NCBI GenBank assembly: GCA_950097015.1
Contig: CATNEN010000010.1
Span: 1,690,501 to 1,754,500, forward strand
Length of the DNA: 64,000 bases
Source: Macrostomum hystrix
Lineage: Eukaryota; Platyhelminthes; Macrostomidae
Direction: 5' to 3'
In this document: piece by piece, positions 33,605 to 44,847 of the stretch
Numbering within the stretch: the stretch's first letter is position 1
Layout of the letters: each line of letters begins with the position of its first letter
The notes under the pieces: model-generated
The model's database searches: none
Seen by the model: only the letters and a program-made list of their open reading frames with translations
What the model was told of the DNA's origin: nothing
Made by a program: the position numbers and the translations under genes

Positions 33605-36258
33605 ATGTACACCGCGGCTGGCAACTCCTGTAACTCGAGACCAGTGCTCGGTATCGTCAACTCATTGTCCATCGACTCCACTAGCCCACCGGCGCAACAA
33701 AGGCAGCGTCATCAGCGTGAGCATCGCCGCCTGACGCTCTGGAGTCGACGACAGCGCTGGCAACCACAGGACGGCTTCGGGCGAAGCATCCTTCCGGTTT
33801 ATCGCGGCGGCATCGGAATTGGTGGAGGAGGCAGTGGTGGGAGCGGCGGCGGCCGTCTCGCTCGCCTGACAAAATCGCAAAGGCGCCAACAGTTGCAGCG
33901 TCTGCGGCGAAAGCGGCGCGCTCGCGAGGCTCTCAACTGCTGTAAGCGCTTCCTGGCCTTCGCTTTCTCCAACCTCGGCCTGTTCGGAGTGATCCTGGCC
34001 TACACGGTGCTGGGCGGAATGGTCTTCCGCCGCCTAGAGCTTCCCCAGGAGGAGGCTACACGCGAAGAGGTCCGACGTAGGTTTAAACGCGCCGTCGACA
34101 ATGTCAGCGCTGAAGTGGCCGAAGCCATCGCCGAGCGGGCCTGCTTCAATGAAACCTGTCGCAGGCTGATCGCCAACGCAACTGTGTCGGCTGGCCTCAG
34201 GAGCGCTCTTGCCGCAAGGCTAGCCGAGTTCAGCCGCGACCTGGTTGTCTACGTGAATGTGCACGGCTGGAATGGCCGACTGGACGACGAATGGAACTGG
34301 AGCTTCTCCGGTGCGCTGCTGTATGTTGTCACCGTCATCACCACCATTGGTAAGCTCTTGTATTGGTAAGCACGGATGGCTCTTGTATCCAAATGTTATG
34401 CAAGCGTACATTGTCATAGCCTGCAACATTTAGATTGTGCCATCACCAACATGCGTGCTTATAATTACTCAAGCAATATTTCATCTTTTAAACACCTGGG
34501 CTCCATTCTCCACAGGCTATGGCCAAGTCGTACCAAAGACCTCTACTGGCTACCTCCTCACCATGCTCTATGCTTTTTTCGGCATACCATTGGTCTTCCT
34601 GTACCTCAATAGCGTCGGCGATTATCTAGCTGACGGCTTCCGTCTGCTCTACCGTGACCTACTGCGGCCCGCTTGGCGGCGCGTCTTTCGCCGACGGACT
34701 CGACGTCGTGCCCACGCATGTCTCGCCGCTTGTCGTCGTTGGGTTACAGCGCCTATTCGACTGGCGTGGAAGGCGACAGCTGAAACACTGGCCGCCGCAT
34801 GCCGATCTGCAGCCGATGATGACGAAGACGATGAGGCTGCAGTGGCGGCGACGGTGTCTAACCCGACAATGGCGGTAGCTGAACTGACTCCTGCATTAAC
34901 TGAAGCAACATCATCAGAGCGTAGACCATTGCTCAGCTGGTCAGAGCAGCCGCCTCCACCTCCTCCACCTTGGTCGCTTCCGCCACAACAGCAGCCCACC
35001 GCGGTGGCCCAAATTCCATCTCCAGTCAGTGCCGCGTCAATCAGGGTCGCCTACGTTGTCGCTCGGATTCTGCCAGCGCGACCAGCCCCGCTGCAACTAC
35101 CCGGAGTAGATTCGCTGCTGGCCGCTGACAAAGCGGCTTCTGCCGCCGCCGCCGCCGCCTCCTCAACGGCAGCCGGCGATGGTGACTGGAACGCGGACGT
35201 CCAAACACCCATCTCGCAACGGCCAATTCGGGAGTGGACCAGTGACGAGCTGCGCACGGTGCCCGTTGTTGGATGGGCAGATATCGACAGGGAGCTGCAG
35301 CAGACCTCCGCTAAGGCCACCGTGGCCGCTGCTACGGCAGCGGCGGCGACTGCAGCTTCTCGATCTGGTAGTCGGCGAAGACAGCTTCGGCGCGTTCAAT
35401 CTGAACAGACAACACGGCCAAGAACCACTCTGGAGGTTGCCTTAACTGGCCCTGTCACTGTGCCTAAAAGGAAATCACCGCTTCGCTCTGAACCACCGGC
35501 TCGCCGCGGTCGTGGGTTCCGTCGACTCTCCGACTGGTCATCGTCAGATTCTGACGGTTCGTCGTTCTCAAATGAATTTGAATTTGAACTTGGCACACTG
35601 GCGAACGCCGAATCGAATCCGATGCTGCGTCGCTGCAGCTACATCAGCGTGCACGAGAGCTCCTCTAGCAGCCTCTCCAGCTACCTGGCGACTCCGTCAC
35701 AGCGTCCGGACGAAGACGAGGATGACAAAGACTCGATGCAGGGACTGGCACTGCGGCAGGTCACGGTGCCTCTTTTTCTCTCCTTGTCCGTCATGGTGCT
35801 CTATATCATATTCGGGGCGCTGATTTTTACCATCTGGGAGGACAAGGACTACGTCAAATGGTCCTACTTCTGCTTCGTGACGCTCAGCACTATTGGCTTT
35901 GGGGACATTGTGCCAGGTAAGAATGCTACATCAGTAGGACAGATTTAAAATTCGGTTACAAACGCGAGCATGTTTCTAAATTTCCTAAACTGTCACTACA
36001 GGAACCAAAGTGGACAGCGAGAACCCCAAGGAGAAGCTGGTGGCCACAGTCTGCTACGTGGCCATTGGCCTGTCCGTGTTCGCCATGTGCTTCAAGCTGA
36101 TGCAGGAGGAGGTCATCCAGAAGGTGCGCCGACTCAAGAGACGCCTGGCGGCTATTCGCGACCGACTGGCCGACGGTCGAAACGGTGGCAACGGCGAAGA
36201 CGAGGACCCGAACTGGACAGGGGGTTTGAGACCGAGATCTGGGGCTACTGTGCTGTGA
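33605..36258 (+). CDS. Two-pore-domain potassium channel (TWIK/TRESK type)
   Basis: Background K+ channel subunit; dimers form the leak pore in the plasma membrane. Three exons: 33605-34349, 34516-35916, 36002-36258, both introns phase 1, 800 residues. M1 about 117-141; extracellular cap with several N-glycosylation sequons (NVS, NET, NAT); selectivity filter 1 TTIGYG split by intron 1; M2 with LLTMLYAFFGIPLVFLYL; M3 about 661-687; filter 2 STIGFG just before intron 2; M4 in exon 3 with VCYVAIGLSVFAMCF. Both introns interrupt just at or after a filter. The M2-M3 cytoplasmic loop is some 370 residues, Ser/Ala/Pro/Arg-rich with acidic patches, far longer than in most K2P channels; among vertebrates only TRESK has a large loop. 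The start is the first ATG of the open frame. Confidence 0.92.
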
Positions 36259-38205
36259 CACGTTTAAACTGAATATTTCGAACTTGTTTGAAATATCTGC
36301 ATTTGTCTAGCAATTTAGGTCTATATGTACTGGTATGTATTCAATGTATGGTTTGTGCCATAGACAATATAATGAGTAAGAACCACAGATACTATATTTA
36401 GTTTAATAGTGGCCCATCTAGTGAATCACAGAAAATCATTTTCCTGTGTAGTAAATATTGCGGTAAGAATCATATTTTACTCAAGGCGTTCTAAAGATAG
36501 CATCTTTAGATAGAACTCCTTGATTATTCTACAGTCGTTAAGAACTGGGATGGTGATAATTGCACGTTAGCTTAACCCATAAACATTGTGTAAAAATAGA
36601 CTGTACCCAAGAATGTTTTATACTAACATCATCCTTGACTGTTCGCCAAGTCGTGTGAAGTTGTGACATGTGAAACCTTTGATCCCTGTTAGACTAACAA
36701 TGCCGCGGTGTGCTATCTACTGTAGATCAGTGGAATCTCTGATCACGCCAAGAAGGCACTGATTTTCTGGGCAAGCAGCAAGCATATTAATGATCGTTCC
36801 GTGCGTTTTGATTATTACAGAGGGTTTAAGAGCGATTGCCTGGGGTTGGGGAAGTCCCTTTCAGTAGTCCTTACACTGAGACAATTTTAAATGATTCTGT
36901 TCCACTGTAAGCTTGAGAGCATCTATCCGATCTTTCCAGTGATTACTTTGCAAGCCAAGTGAGCACCCTTGGGTGAGACAGTGTGTGAGTAGCAAGTGGA
37001 GATCATATGGGCTCACATGACCAATTACGTTTCTTTCTTCCTTGACTGAAAACTGGGTTTAAAAGCAAGCGCTGATTTGTTTCTATACTTTTTTCTTATA
37101 TTATAAGAAATACTTATAACCACAGACCAAGAAATACAAGAAATTTTTTCTTAGTCATGCACTTACTCATTGTTTACACTTTGTGGACCCAACGCTTCGC
37201 AAATCTTCGTCTATTTCTGCCATAGAATATGATGCTATTACGAGCTAGCATTAAAAAACAAAGTCAGCAGTGACAGGCAAAAGCAACAATACACCGGTCA
37301 GGTGCAAACGATTAGCGACTTCTGCTTGTGTTGGATGGTTTGCGACCTGGTGGGAGGTGGAAAGCATGCCAGTTGGTCATGGTAATACATAGCTGAGGCA
37401 ACCTGTAGTGGATCGTGAGCATTGTAGCGGCGCTAGGCCATGAAAGTGGTCCGCTGGTACTTGGTCCGTTGGTCCGTTGCTGCGCGTACCAAACGACCAC
37501 ACTTGGCAGATGTTGTGCGTACATGAACGCGGTAGATGTGGCTGGCCGATGGTGACAGTCTAGGCAATGATCCCGCGCACTGACAGGCACAGACGACGGC
37601 CAGGGCCAATATGCACTGCTGTCAATCGCTCATAGTGATCGCGTAACTAGCAATAGAAAGCACCAACTTGCCAAATTTGTCCCACCTTCGGCTCAGATAA
37701 GCCTGACAGGATAAAATTCAGTTGATGAATAACTTGTAACACATTTAGGCTTTCAAGCTCAAATATCTTGTATAGTAATGCCTCGTTGGTTTTACTAAGG
37801 AATTAGGAATCCTGTTAATACTTCTATAAACAGATGATATAGTTTAGTGATTTAGTTTAGTAAGGTTTTAATTAAAAAACTCGGCAGTTTTCACGGATCT
37901 TTGGAGTCTCTAAAAGTCTACGAAAGGACGGGTCCAATTTCACAGGCGTGTGAATTTTTTTTGCTTTTAGACCTGGGTGAGAACTATAGGTGAAAAGGTG
38001 CGAGATCATGCTAAAAATTGCCTTGGCCTTCCGTACAGTGAGATACATGAGAACCGCGCCTACAACTTTGCTGAGCTGATCTGCCTACAGACGCTCGCGT
38101 TCAGAACTAGACTGCGACTTCCCGCATCATCTGCGGGCAGCCAGTGACGCCCGCTCTTCGGCCACACTGTCAGTACTCATAGAAGCGCATTCAGTTTTTT
38201 GAAAT
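36259..38205. other. Spacer between K2P channel and ankyrin pseudogene
   Basis: AT-rich with no recognisable gene or repeat array. Short open frames (for example minus 37590-37312) lack any family signal. Confidence 0.55.
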
Positions 38206-38870
38206 ATGCGTGATGAACTAAGTGAGACCTGGTCCCCTCTGTTTTGTGCAGCCCAGAACGGACATGAAGACAGCATAGTCAGGCCGCTGATTAAGAAGAA
38301 TTGCAACGTTAATCGCATCAGTAAAACAGGATGGACAGCTCTTCTTTCGGCTATTGTTCAGAACCACGCTAACATTGCCAAACTGCTGATTGATGCTGGA
38401 GCACACGAAAACATCAAGGACAAAGAAGGAACCTGCCCACTTGCCTGTTGCATTGTAGCAGGGAGTCAGGAAACTTTCAATTACCTACTGGACGTGCAAA
38501 AGGCCGTCTACAATGCGATAGATCACAATGGCTATAAAGTATTTATTAGAAAACTTTGATCTCAACATTGACAATAAAAATTTGATTGGAAGCACGGCCC
38601 CTTCACTGGGCAGCTATGGCTGAAGAGAAGACTGTTCTCGACTTGTTGCTAGATAAGAGTCCAAGCATTGATGTTGAAGATAAAGACGGTGCAACGCCCT
38701 TAGTGCTAGCCGTGCAGACAGACTCTCTGGAATGCACCAATATTCTTCTCGAGTAAGGCGCTTCGGCAACTAAAGAGAACATTGGAGAGAGCGCATTGAC
38801 ACTTATGCAGCACAGCAACAGACTCGACGCGGAAGCTCGGAGAGGATTTAAGGCAACAGCTTGGAGTGGA
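38206..38870 (+). pseudogene. Ankyrin-repeat pseudogene
   Basis: Tandem ankyrin repeats are readable across three frames: WSPLFCAAQNGHED, GWTALLSAIVQNHANIAKLL and GTCPLACCIVAG in the first frame; a LLEN...LNIDNKN repeat one base out of frame near 38540; then TVLDLLLDKSPSIDVEDKDG and ATPLVLAVQTDS in a third frame, ending at TAA inside ILLE*GAS (38753-38755). At least two frameshifts (near 38540 and 38600) and one stop break it. The parent ankyrin protein is not identified, and further decayed exons may extend to about 39180. Confidence 0.8.
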
Positions 38871-39388
38871 AGAACAAAGCGGGTAAGAAATGTTGTAATA
38901 TAATTTTTTAAGTAGCATTTTTTAATTTTAGCAAAACATCCTCTCAACATTCCAAACTGTATCAACAGATTTTCGGGCACCGTCGCCGACACCGGACGAA
39001 TAAAAGCCTTCACTGCTATGACCACTTTCCTGACGAACAACCAGAACAACAGCAAGATGCAGATGCAGAGGAGATACAGAAAATTACATTCCAATACTAG
39101 AGTTAACACCAAGATCGAAAACTCCGGAGACAAAGGAATTCCCTTCTAGCGGCGATGACGTTCAGACACCACTAGGGTAGGTATTTTAGCTATTAAATTA
39201 TTTTAGGTTATTGTTTTTACCTCATCATCTACGCCTTAACTACGCTTTAAACTATGAATTTAGAAATAATGTATAAACTGTTCAAGCTACATGAACATAA
39301 TTTCATACAGACAGTGGTGGGTCCAATGAGCAATTTCTCTGTACAGGCGCTAGCTGGGAATACGAGTATAGCCAGCCTGTGGGAGTCG
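38871..39388. other. Region downstream of the ankyrin pseudogene
   Basis: Contains short open stretches with possible splice signals (for example AGG|GTAGGT near 39178) that may be decayed exons of the ankyrin gene. No clear gene. Confidence 0.35.
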
Positions 39389-40168
39389 TTAAATGAGCAG
39401 GGCCAGGTTGAGCACTATGAGCAGGCAGGGCAAAAACAGCCGTCCAGCGGCTATCAGACCGCCAAGAAGTAGCCGCAAGCTCCGCCGGCAGGCAAATTCA
39501 TCAGCCGTCGCCGCCCCGTCACCGGCTGCGGCTGGACACGGCCGCGTGTCCACGCAGTCGTGGAAGACGCCGAACCAGCCGGCCAGCTGAAGGAGTCGAC
39601 TCGCCAGTCGGGCAACCGCCAGTGCCATCGCCGTGACAGCCGACGCTCTCAGAATCGGGGACGCGACCGCCACTATCGTCACCAGCTTCAGGCTAGCAAG
39701 AGGAACCTCTAGCACTGCAGCCATCGGCGCGGCGACATTAAGAAGATGCTGTTCGGCAACACGGCGGCTGCCTCCAGCGCGCAAGCCTAGGCCGATGGCT
39801 GCGGTGGCTTCAGCGATTGCAGCTACGCAGGACAGGCCGGCGAGAATTGAGTAGGCCACCCAGACTGGTCTGTCTTGATCTTTTGCCACCACCGTCGGCG
39901 CAAGTGCTGCATGCAGCGCCGCGGTCAGCGCAGTCAGTGCTAGCTGGCTCGTGAGCAGTGTCCAACCAACGCGACGCCGGTTGAGCAGCTTGAGCAGCCG
40001 CGCTCGCAAATAAATCTTGCGGCTTTCAGCGCCTGGCACATCGACGCTTTCGGGATCTCCCGACTGGCCCCCGACTCCGCCGCCGGGATCTGGCAAGCGA
40101 TGGCCGTCGCATATGACGCTGACGCAGAGCACCTGTGGGTACTTGTCGGCGCCGTCTACCCTCAGCAT
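39389..40168 (-). CDS. Multi-pass membrane protein of unknown family
   Basis: Open frame of 259 residues from ATG 40168, preferred because CCAGACTCAG|AAAAATG places an AG acceptor four bases before it and the context is AAAAATG; an in-frame upstream ATG exists at 40267. After about 70 hydrophilic residues there are roughly five hydrophobic segments: WTLLTSQLALTALTAALHAA, VAYSILAGLSCVAAIAEATA, a pair around APMAAVLEVPLASLKLVTIV and AVTAMALAVARLASRLLQLA, and a final LLLGGLIAAGRLFLPCLLIV close to the C-terminus. It is alanine/leucine-rich. I do not recognise the family. It is divergent from the innexin. Confidence 0.55.
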   Translation of the reverse strand: MLRVDGADKYPQVLCVSVICDGHRLPDPGGGVGGQSGDPESVDVPGAESRKIYLRARLLKLLNRRRVGWTLLTSQLALTALTAALHAALAPTVVAKDQDRPVWVAYSILAGLSCVAAIAEATAAIGLGLRAGGSRRVAEQHLLNVAAPMAAVLEVPLASLKLVTIVAVASPILRASAVTAMALAVARLASRLLQLAGWFGVFHDCVDTRPCPAAAGDGAATADEFACRRSLRLLLGGLIAAGRLFLPCLLIVLNLALLI

Positions 40169-41097
40169 TTTTCTGAGTCTGGAGCAATGGATCAGCTGAA
40201 TAGAATCATTTCGATTTTGGCAACACTGCCTGAGCCAAGATGTCCTCTCCGCATAGTATGCAAACACGTTGATTTCTTATATTTCATGGCCTAACTCTCA
40301 TTAATTATTTAGCGACTGCGACCATCACTTCCTAGTTCCCACGGGGTTTTATGTCGCATTTCTCGCTTCAGCAGCTTTAATTATGCAGAATGCAGCTGCG
40401 GATGAGCTGGTCTGTTGGCTAGCTGATCATGCTAGTTTCTTCAGGTATGCAAAGCTTAATGCTTTATTGACTATGAGAAGTGCCTCGTAACTATCTGGCG
40501 CAACTTGGTCGAAATATAGTCGATTATACAGGTTTAAATTCTACACGAATAACTATTCAATGGGTTCTGAATATCTTCACTGCATGCACAGTACTACTTT
40601 GAGAAGTAGCAATTATGCAAAATATTTTTATTTGGGACACAGAAGCAGAAAGGTAGAGACGTCACTAAAAACATCACCCGACAAGCCATCTCGCTTCTCA
40701 CATTCATTTTAGAGAGCATTCAAAGAAAAATGCTCACTTTTCGGTTCGGCTCGCAGACTTCTCTCTAAAGATCGCACCCGAGCTGTTAGAACAGCGCCAA
40801 GCAGTCTCACAAAGTGCAATTTTCTCTTGAAAGAAAAGAGGTCCTAATTGTACGCGAGTAGGCAAGGCTAGGACGGGTTTCGCGACTCCGTGGCTCCAGT
40901 AACGGACAGCGAAGAGTGTACACCGATTTTTTTTCTATTGTCTTTCCTTTATCTCAGTCTTCTGTCTCTCTCGCGTCAAGCAGTCAGCCGAGCGAAAGGC
41001 CTTAAATAGGGTGGATGCTGAGAGCAAAACTTTTCAGCGGTATAGCTATTCGACTACGGAGCGGAATTAGAACAAGCGGCTCATAGACGCAGTTGCA
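40169..41097. other. Intergenic region between membrane-protein gene and innexin
   Basis: No gene. Around 40650-41090 the sequence is less AT-rich and probably contains the innexin promoter; TTAAATAG at 41002-41009, about 90 bases before the innexin ATG, is a TATA-like candidate. Confidence 0.4.
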
Positions 41098-42634
41098 ATG
41101 GTGCAAATTTCAAAGAAAGTCGTGTTTTTGCTTCTTGCTGATCATTTGGCCTCTGCATTCTTCGATTCACTCTTGCTGCCGCAGGACCTGGCCGACACGC
41201 TGTCGGGTCACGTTTCCTCAGTGCTGGTTATGGCTCTGTTCGCTATCCTCATAGCCAGGATGTACTTTTTCAACAGCATCGACTGCTTTGTGCCGGCTGA
41301 GTGGCCCGACCCGTGGGAGCAGGCAACCGAGGCCTACTGCTACATGGAGGGAGCCTACGCGGTGCCCGAAGCAAATCTCAACAAGACCGGGCCGGCGGCC
41401 TGGGAGGTCAAGGTGCCGCAGAGTGAGTGGCCAGGGCGGATGGGACAAGTGCTTATAATTAGACAAATCCTCAGCTGAATTTTGCTGATTTGACACATAA
41501 AGCAAAACGACTAAGAAACAAATACTTATAAAACAACTTACAGCATACTACTTCTGGCTGCCAATAATCCTAATTGTGCTGGCCTTTCTTCTAATCTTTC
41601 CCGACATTCTGTGGACTCTGTACTGCGATAACACTTTGGGACAGCCACGCCAGACGCTGCAGGCGGCCGCCAAGCTCACCAAACCTATGGACTGCGGGTA
41701 CGAAAGCCATGAAGAAGGCTCGGCGTCATCGTTTGAGTCGGAGTCCGGCTGCTCCGATTCCGAGAGTAATGAAGAGACCAAAAGAAAGAAGAAACGAAAG
41801 TACAGGCAAGAGAACGAAATCGACGAGCTACAGAAGCACCTGGGCGCCCACCTCATGAGTGGCGGCAACAGCGGGGCAGAGGCGATTCCCCAAGCCAGTC
41901 TGAGCGGCTCCCAACTGTTTTTCGCTTACCTGATTAGCAAGGGTTTTCGGTTGCTCGTCACGCTGGGCTCGCTGTTCTTCCTGCAACACAGCTTCGGCCT
42001 GAGCACGCCGCTGTTTGGCATCGAGGGCCTGACGCGGAAATCAGGCGATTCGAGTGGCGGCGTCGATACGCCCGGCTTCCCGAAGTTGACATTCTGTGAT
42101 GTGGCGCTTCGCCAGCTGGGCCAGTGGAATGTCCGCACAGTGCAGTGCGTGATGCCAATCAACCTGCTGATGGACAAGGTCGCCCTCTTCCTCTGGTTCT
42201 GGCTGGTCACCTGCAGTCTGATTCTCGCCTACTCAACTATCCAATGGATAGTTCAGGTCGGACTGAAGACTCGCCGGCGGCGCTACGTCAAGACCTTCGC
42301 TCGCGTGATGCTGGGCCACTTGGAGAGTAGACGGCGTCGGAGATTTCAACGGCTTCGGCTCATGCGGTGGCGAGGGCCAGGTGCAAGAAGTCATAATAGA
42401 GAGGCAGAGACGCAGAACGGTGCGGTGGAGCAGTGGCGACGGCGGCAGAAAGAGGACCTGCTAGTCGAAGAGCTGGCCGCCACTGACAGGGTGTTCCTGC
42501 TACGCCTAATCCAGGACCGGCTTGGCATGGCCGCTGCCTACGTTGCCATGGAGGCCATGACGGGTCATTTTGAGCGAAGAGTGGCAAAGATTGGCACCGA
42601 CAATAGGCAATTCTCCGATCCGGAGTTGGTCTGA
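41098..42634 (+). CDS. Innexin gap-junction/hemichannel protein
   Basis: Four-pass channel subunit of invertebrate gap junctions. Two exons: 41098-41422 and 41544-42634, intron phase 1, 471 residues. Two cysteines in the first extracellular loop (SIDCFVP ... EAYCYMEG) and two in the second (FCDVALRQLG ... VQCVMPINLLMDK) are the innexin hallmark, and YYFWLPIILIVLAFLLIFPD and VALFLWFWLVTCSLILAYST are M2 and M4. The cytoplasmic loop carries an unusual acidic-serine then lysine stretch (SSFESESGCSDSESNEE followed by KRKKKRKY). The C-terminal tail is arginine-rich. A transposon copy lies 90 bases after the stop. Confidence 0.93.
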
Positions 42635-42724
42635 CTTAGCTTATATTCACCAATTATGCAGCTTTTGATCGCAAATATTGCAATGGAGCTTCTGAAATCT
42701 GCTACTACTAGTAGTATTTTGTTC

Positions 42725-43224
42725 GGTACCTGGACACTTCGTCATCTTACAATTTCGTCATCCAGATGACGATCTGTCCAATATCTCAGAGGGTGGATGA
42801 CGAAGTGACTTAGACTTGTGGACACTTCGTCATCTATAAAACAAAAGTTTTTCAAGTTAGAACAGAACCACCCCTCCCACATCTTGTTGGCACCTATCTT
42901 TCAATGAAATCAGTTTTGACAATTTAGTGTGAAGCGTATTCACACCTCTGCCCACCACCACCCCACCCTCACTTTATTCCAAACGAAGCAAGCACAAAAG
43001 CACCTCTATATCCATATCCCACCCTTAAAGTTTCCACGTCTGTGTCAAGTTGTACATGTACGCAGAATTTTAGCATTTGTTAATTGAGTCTACAAACTAC
43101 AATGCTTGTTATTAGTAGATGACGAACTGACCAAACTTTAAAGCATGCCAATTGGCTGGATGACGAAGTGTCCTACCTTCAAAGTGGATGACGAAGTTGT
43201 AAGATGACGAAGTGTCTAGGATCC
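42725..43224. mobile_element. Inverted-repeat DNA transposon, short copy
   Basis: Same ends as the element at 5789-6897: GGTACCTGGACAC ... GTGTCTAGGATCC, with the same CACTTCGTCATC subterminal words. The first 160 bases or so are nearly identical to the longer copy, as are the last 110. Flanked by the 8-bp duplication TTTTGTTC (42717-42724 and 43225-43232). At 500 bp it is an internally shorter, non-autonomous copy. Confidence 0.9.
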
Positions 43225-44039
43225 TTTTGTTCGAATAAGTTCATAAAGTATACTAAAAACAGCAACAGTTTCTTTAAAATGAAATAAAGTGAAATATAAA
43301 TCGCTTGGTCAGAAATTTCTGAACACAACACGGACAAAACTTGCCCTTTTATTTTTTGAAAATAAAAAAGCTCAATTTTTAATGTCGTACCGTCAGCCAC
43401 CAGCGCTTTTTATACAACCGACAGGAAAAATGAACTACTATGCTACCAATAAGAAGCTGCTGTACATTTGGGTACAAGCTTTCATATAATTTATGCTGGA
43501 GCCATTGGAGAGAAGAAAAGAATTGCCACTCAACAATTTCAGCTGTTATTGCAAAAATAAATTTATTCACACAGAACAAAAGCCTATTTCAAAAGCAATA
43601 GATAGTACTATGGTGAGTAATAAATAGATGTTTATAAACATAATTCTTCACAAAGAATAAATTTCAAGCAATGAATGCAGATGGTTCGTGTCGTGCTAAA
43701 TTATAGCTTTCTGCAGAGCAGTCTGTCGGGAAAAATAAACGAAAACATTTCACTTCTTTCAGCAAGAGGGAAAACCGAGCTGCAACTGAAGCAATCAAAT
43801 ACAACAAACAGCTTCACAATATATTAGAGTGAAGTTAAAATGAGACGAAAAAAGCAGTCAATATTGTTAAGAAATAGTATAAGCAATGATGCATTAAGGC
43901 TTTATTAATTATCAGTCAATCGAACCAAGCCTTGCAAATTCATGTAAATAAAAGTGCAAATCTGCCAGTTCGTAAAATACCGGAGACATGTTTCAAACTT
44001 TTAAATGGAGCCTAAAAGATTTCAGTACGAAAACCTGAA

Positions 44040-44700
44040 GAAGCTCAGTTAGAACCTGAAGGAGTTCAGTTAAGAACCTGAAGGAGTTCAGTTAGAACCT
44101 GAAGGAGTTCAGTTAGAACCTGAAGGAGCTCAGTTAGAACATGAAGGAGGTCAGTTAGAACATGAAGGAGTTCAGTTAGAACCTGAAGGAGTTCAGTTAG
44201 AACCTGAAGGAGTTCAGTTAAGAACCTGAAGGAGTTCAGTTAGAACCTGAAGGAGTTCAGTTAAGAACCTGAAGGAGTTCAGTTAAGAACCTGAAGGAGT
44301 TCAGTTAAGAACCTGAAGCCTGAAGGAGTTCAGTTAAGAACCTGAAGGAGTTCAGTTAAGAACCTGAAGGAGTTCAGTTAAGAACCTGAAGGAGTTCAGT
44401 TAAGAACCTGAAGGAGTTCAGTTAAGAACCTGAAGGAGTTCAGTTAAGAACCTGAAGGAGTTCAGTTAAGAACCTGAAGGAGTTCAGTTAAGAACCTGAA
44501 GGAGTTCAGTTAAGAACCTGAAGGAGTTCAGTTAAGAACCTGAAGGAGTTCAGTTAAGAACCTGAAGGAGTTCAGTTAAGAACCTGAAGGAGTTCAGTTA
44601 GAACCTGAAGGAGTTCAGTTAAGAACCTGAAGGAGTTCAGTTAGAACCTGAAGGAGTTCAGTTAGAACCCGAAGGAATTCAGTTACAACCTGAGGGAGCC
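44040..44700. repeat. 21/22-bp minisatellite
   Basis: About 30 copies of GAACCTGAAGGAGTTCAGTT followed by A or AA, so units of 21 and 22 bp alternate; the 22-bp form dominates the middle of the array. Confidence 0.95.
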
Positions 44701-44847
44701 TGCAATATACCCATTCGTAGAGAAGACTGAATAATCTGAGCCAGAGGAAGATCTTGCGGAGTCTCTACGTGTAGAAAGTTTGAAGTGATCAAGAAGAAGC
44801 ACAGTTGCCAGGAGAAATCCAATTATAGTCTCACGCAGACAAACAAA

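Larger units (their letters stand above)
42635..44847. other. Spacer between convergent innexin and XPC
   Basis: Holds the short inverted-repeat transposon (42725-43224), AT-rich DNA (43233-44035) and a 22-bp minisatellite (44040-44700). No gene. Confidence 0.7.
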
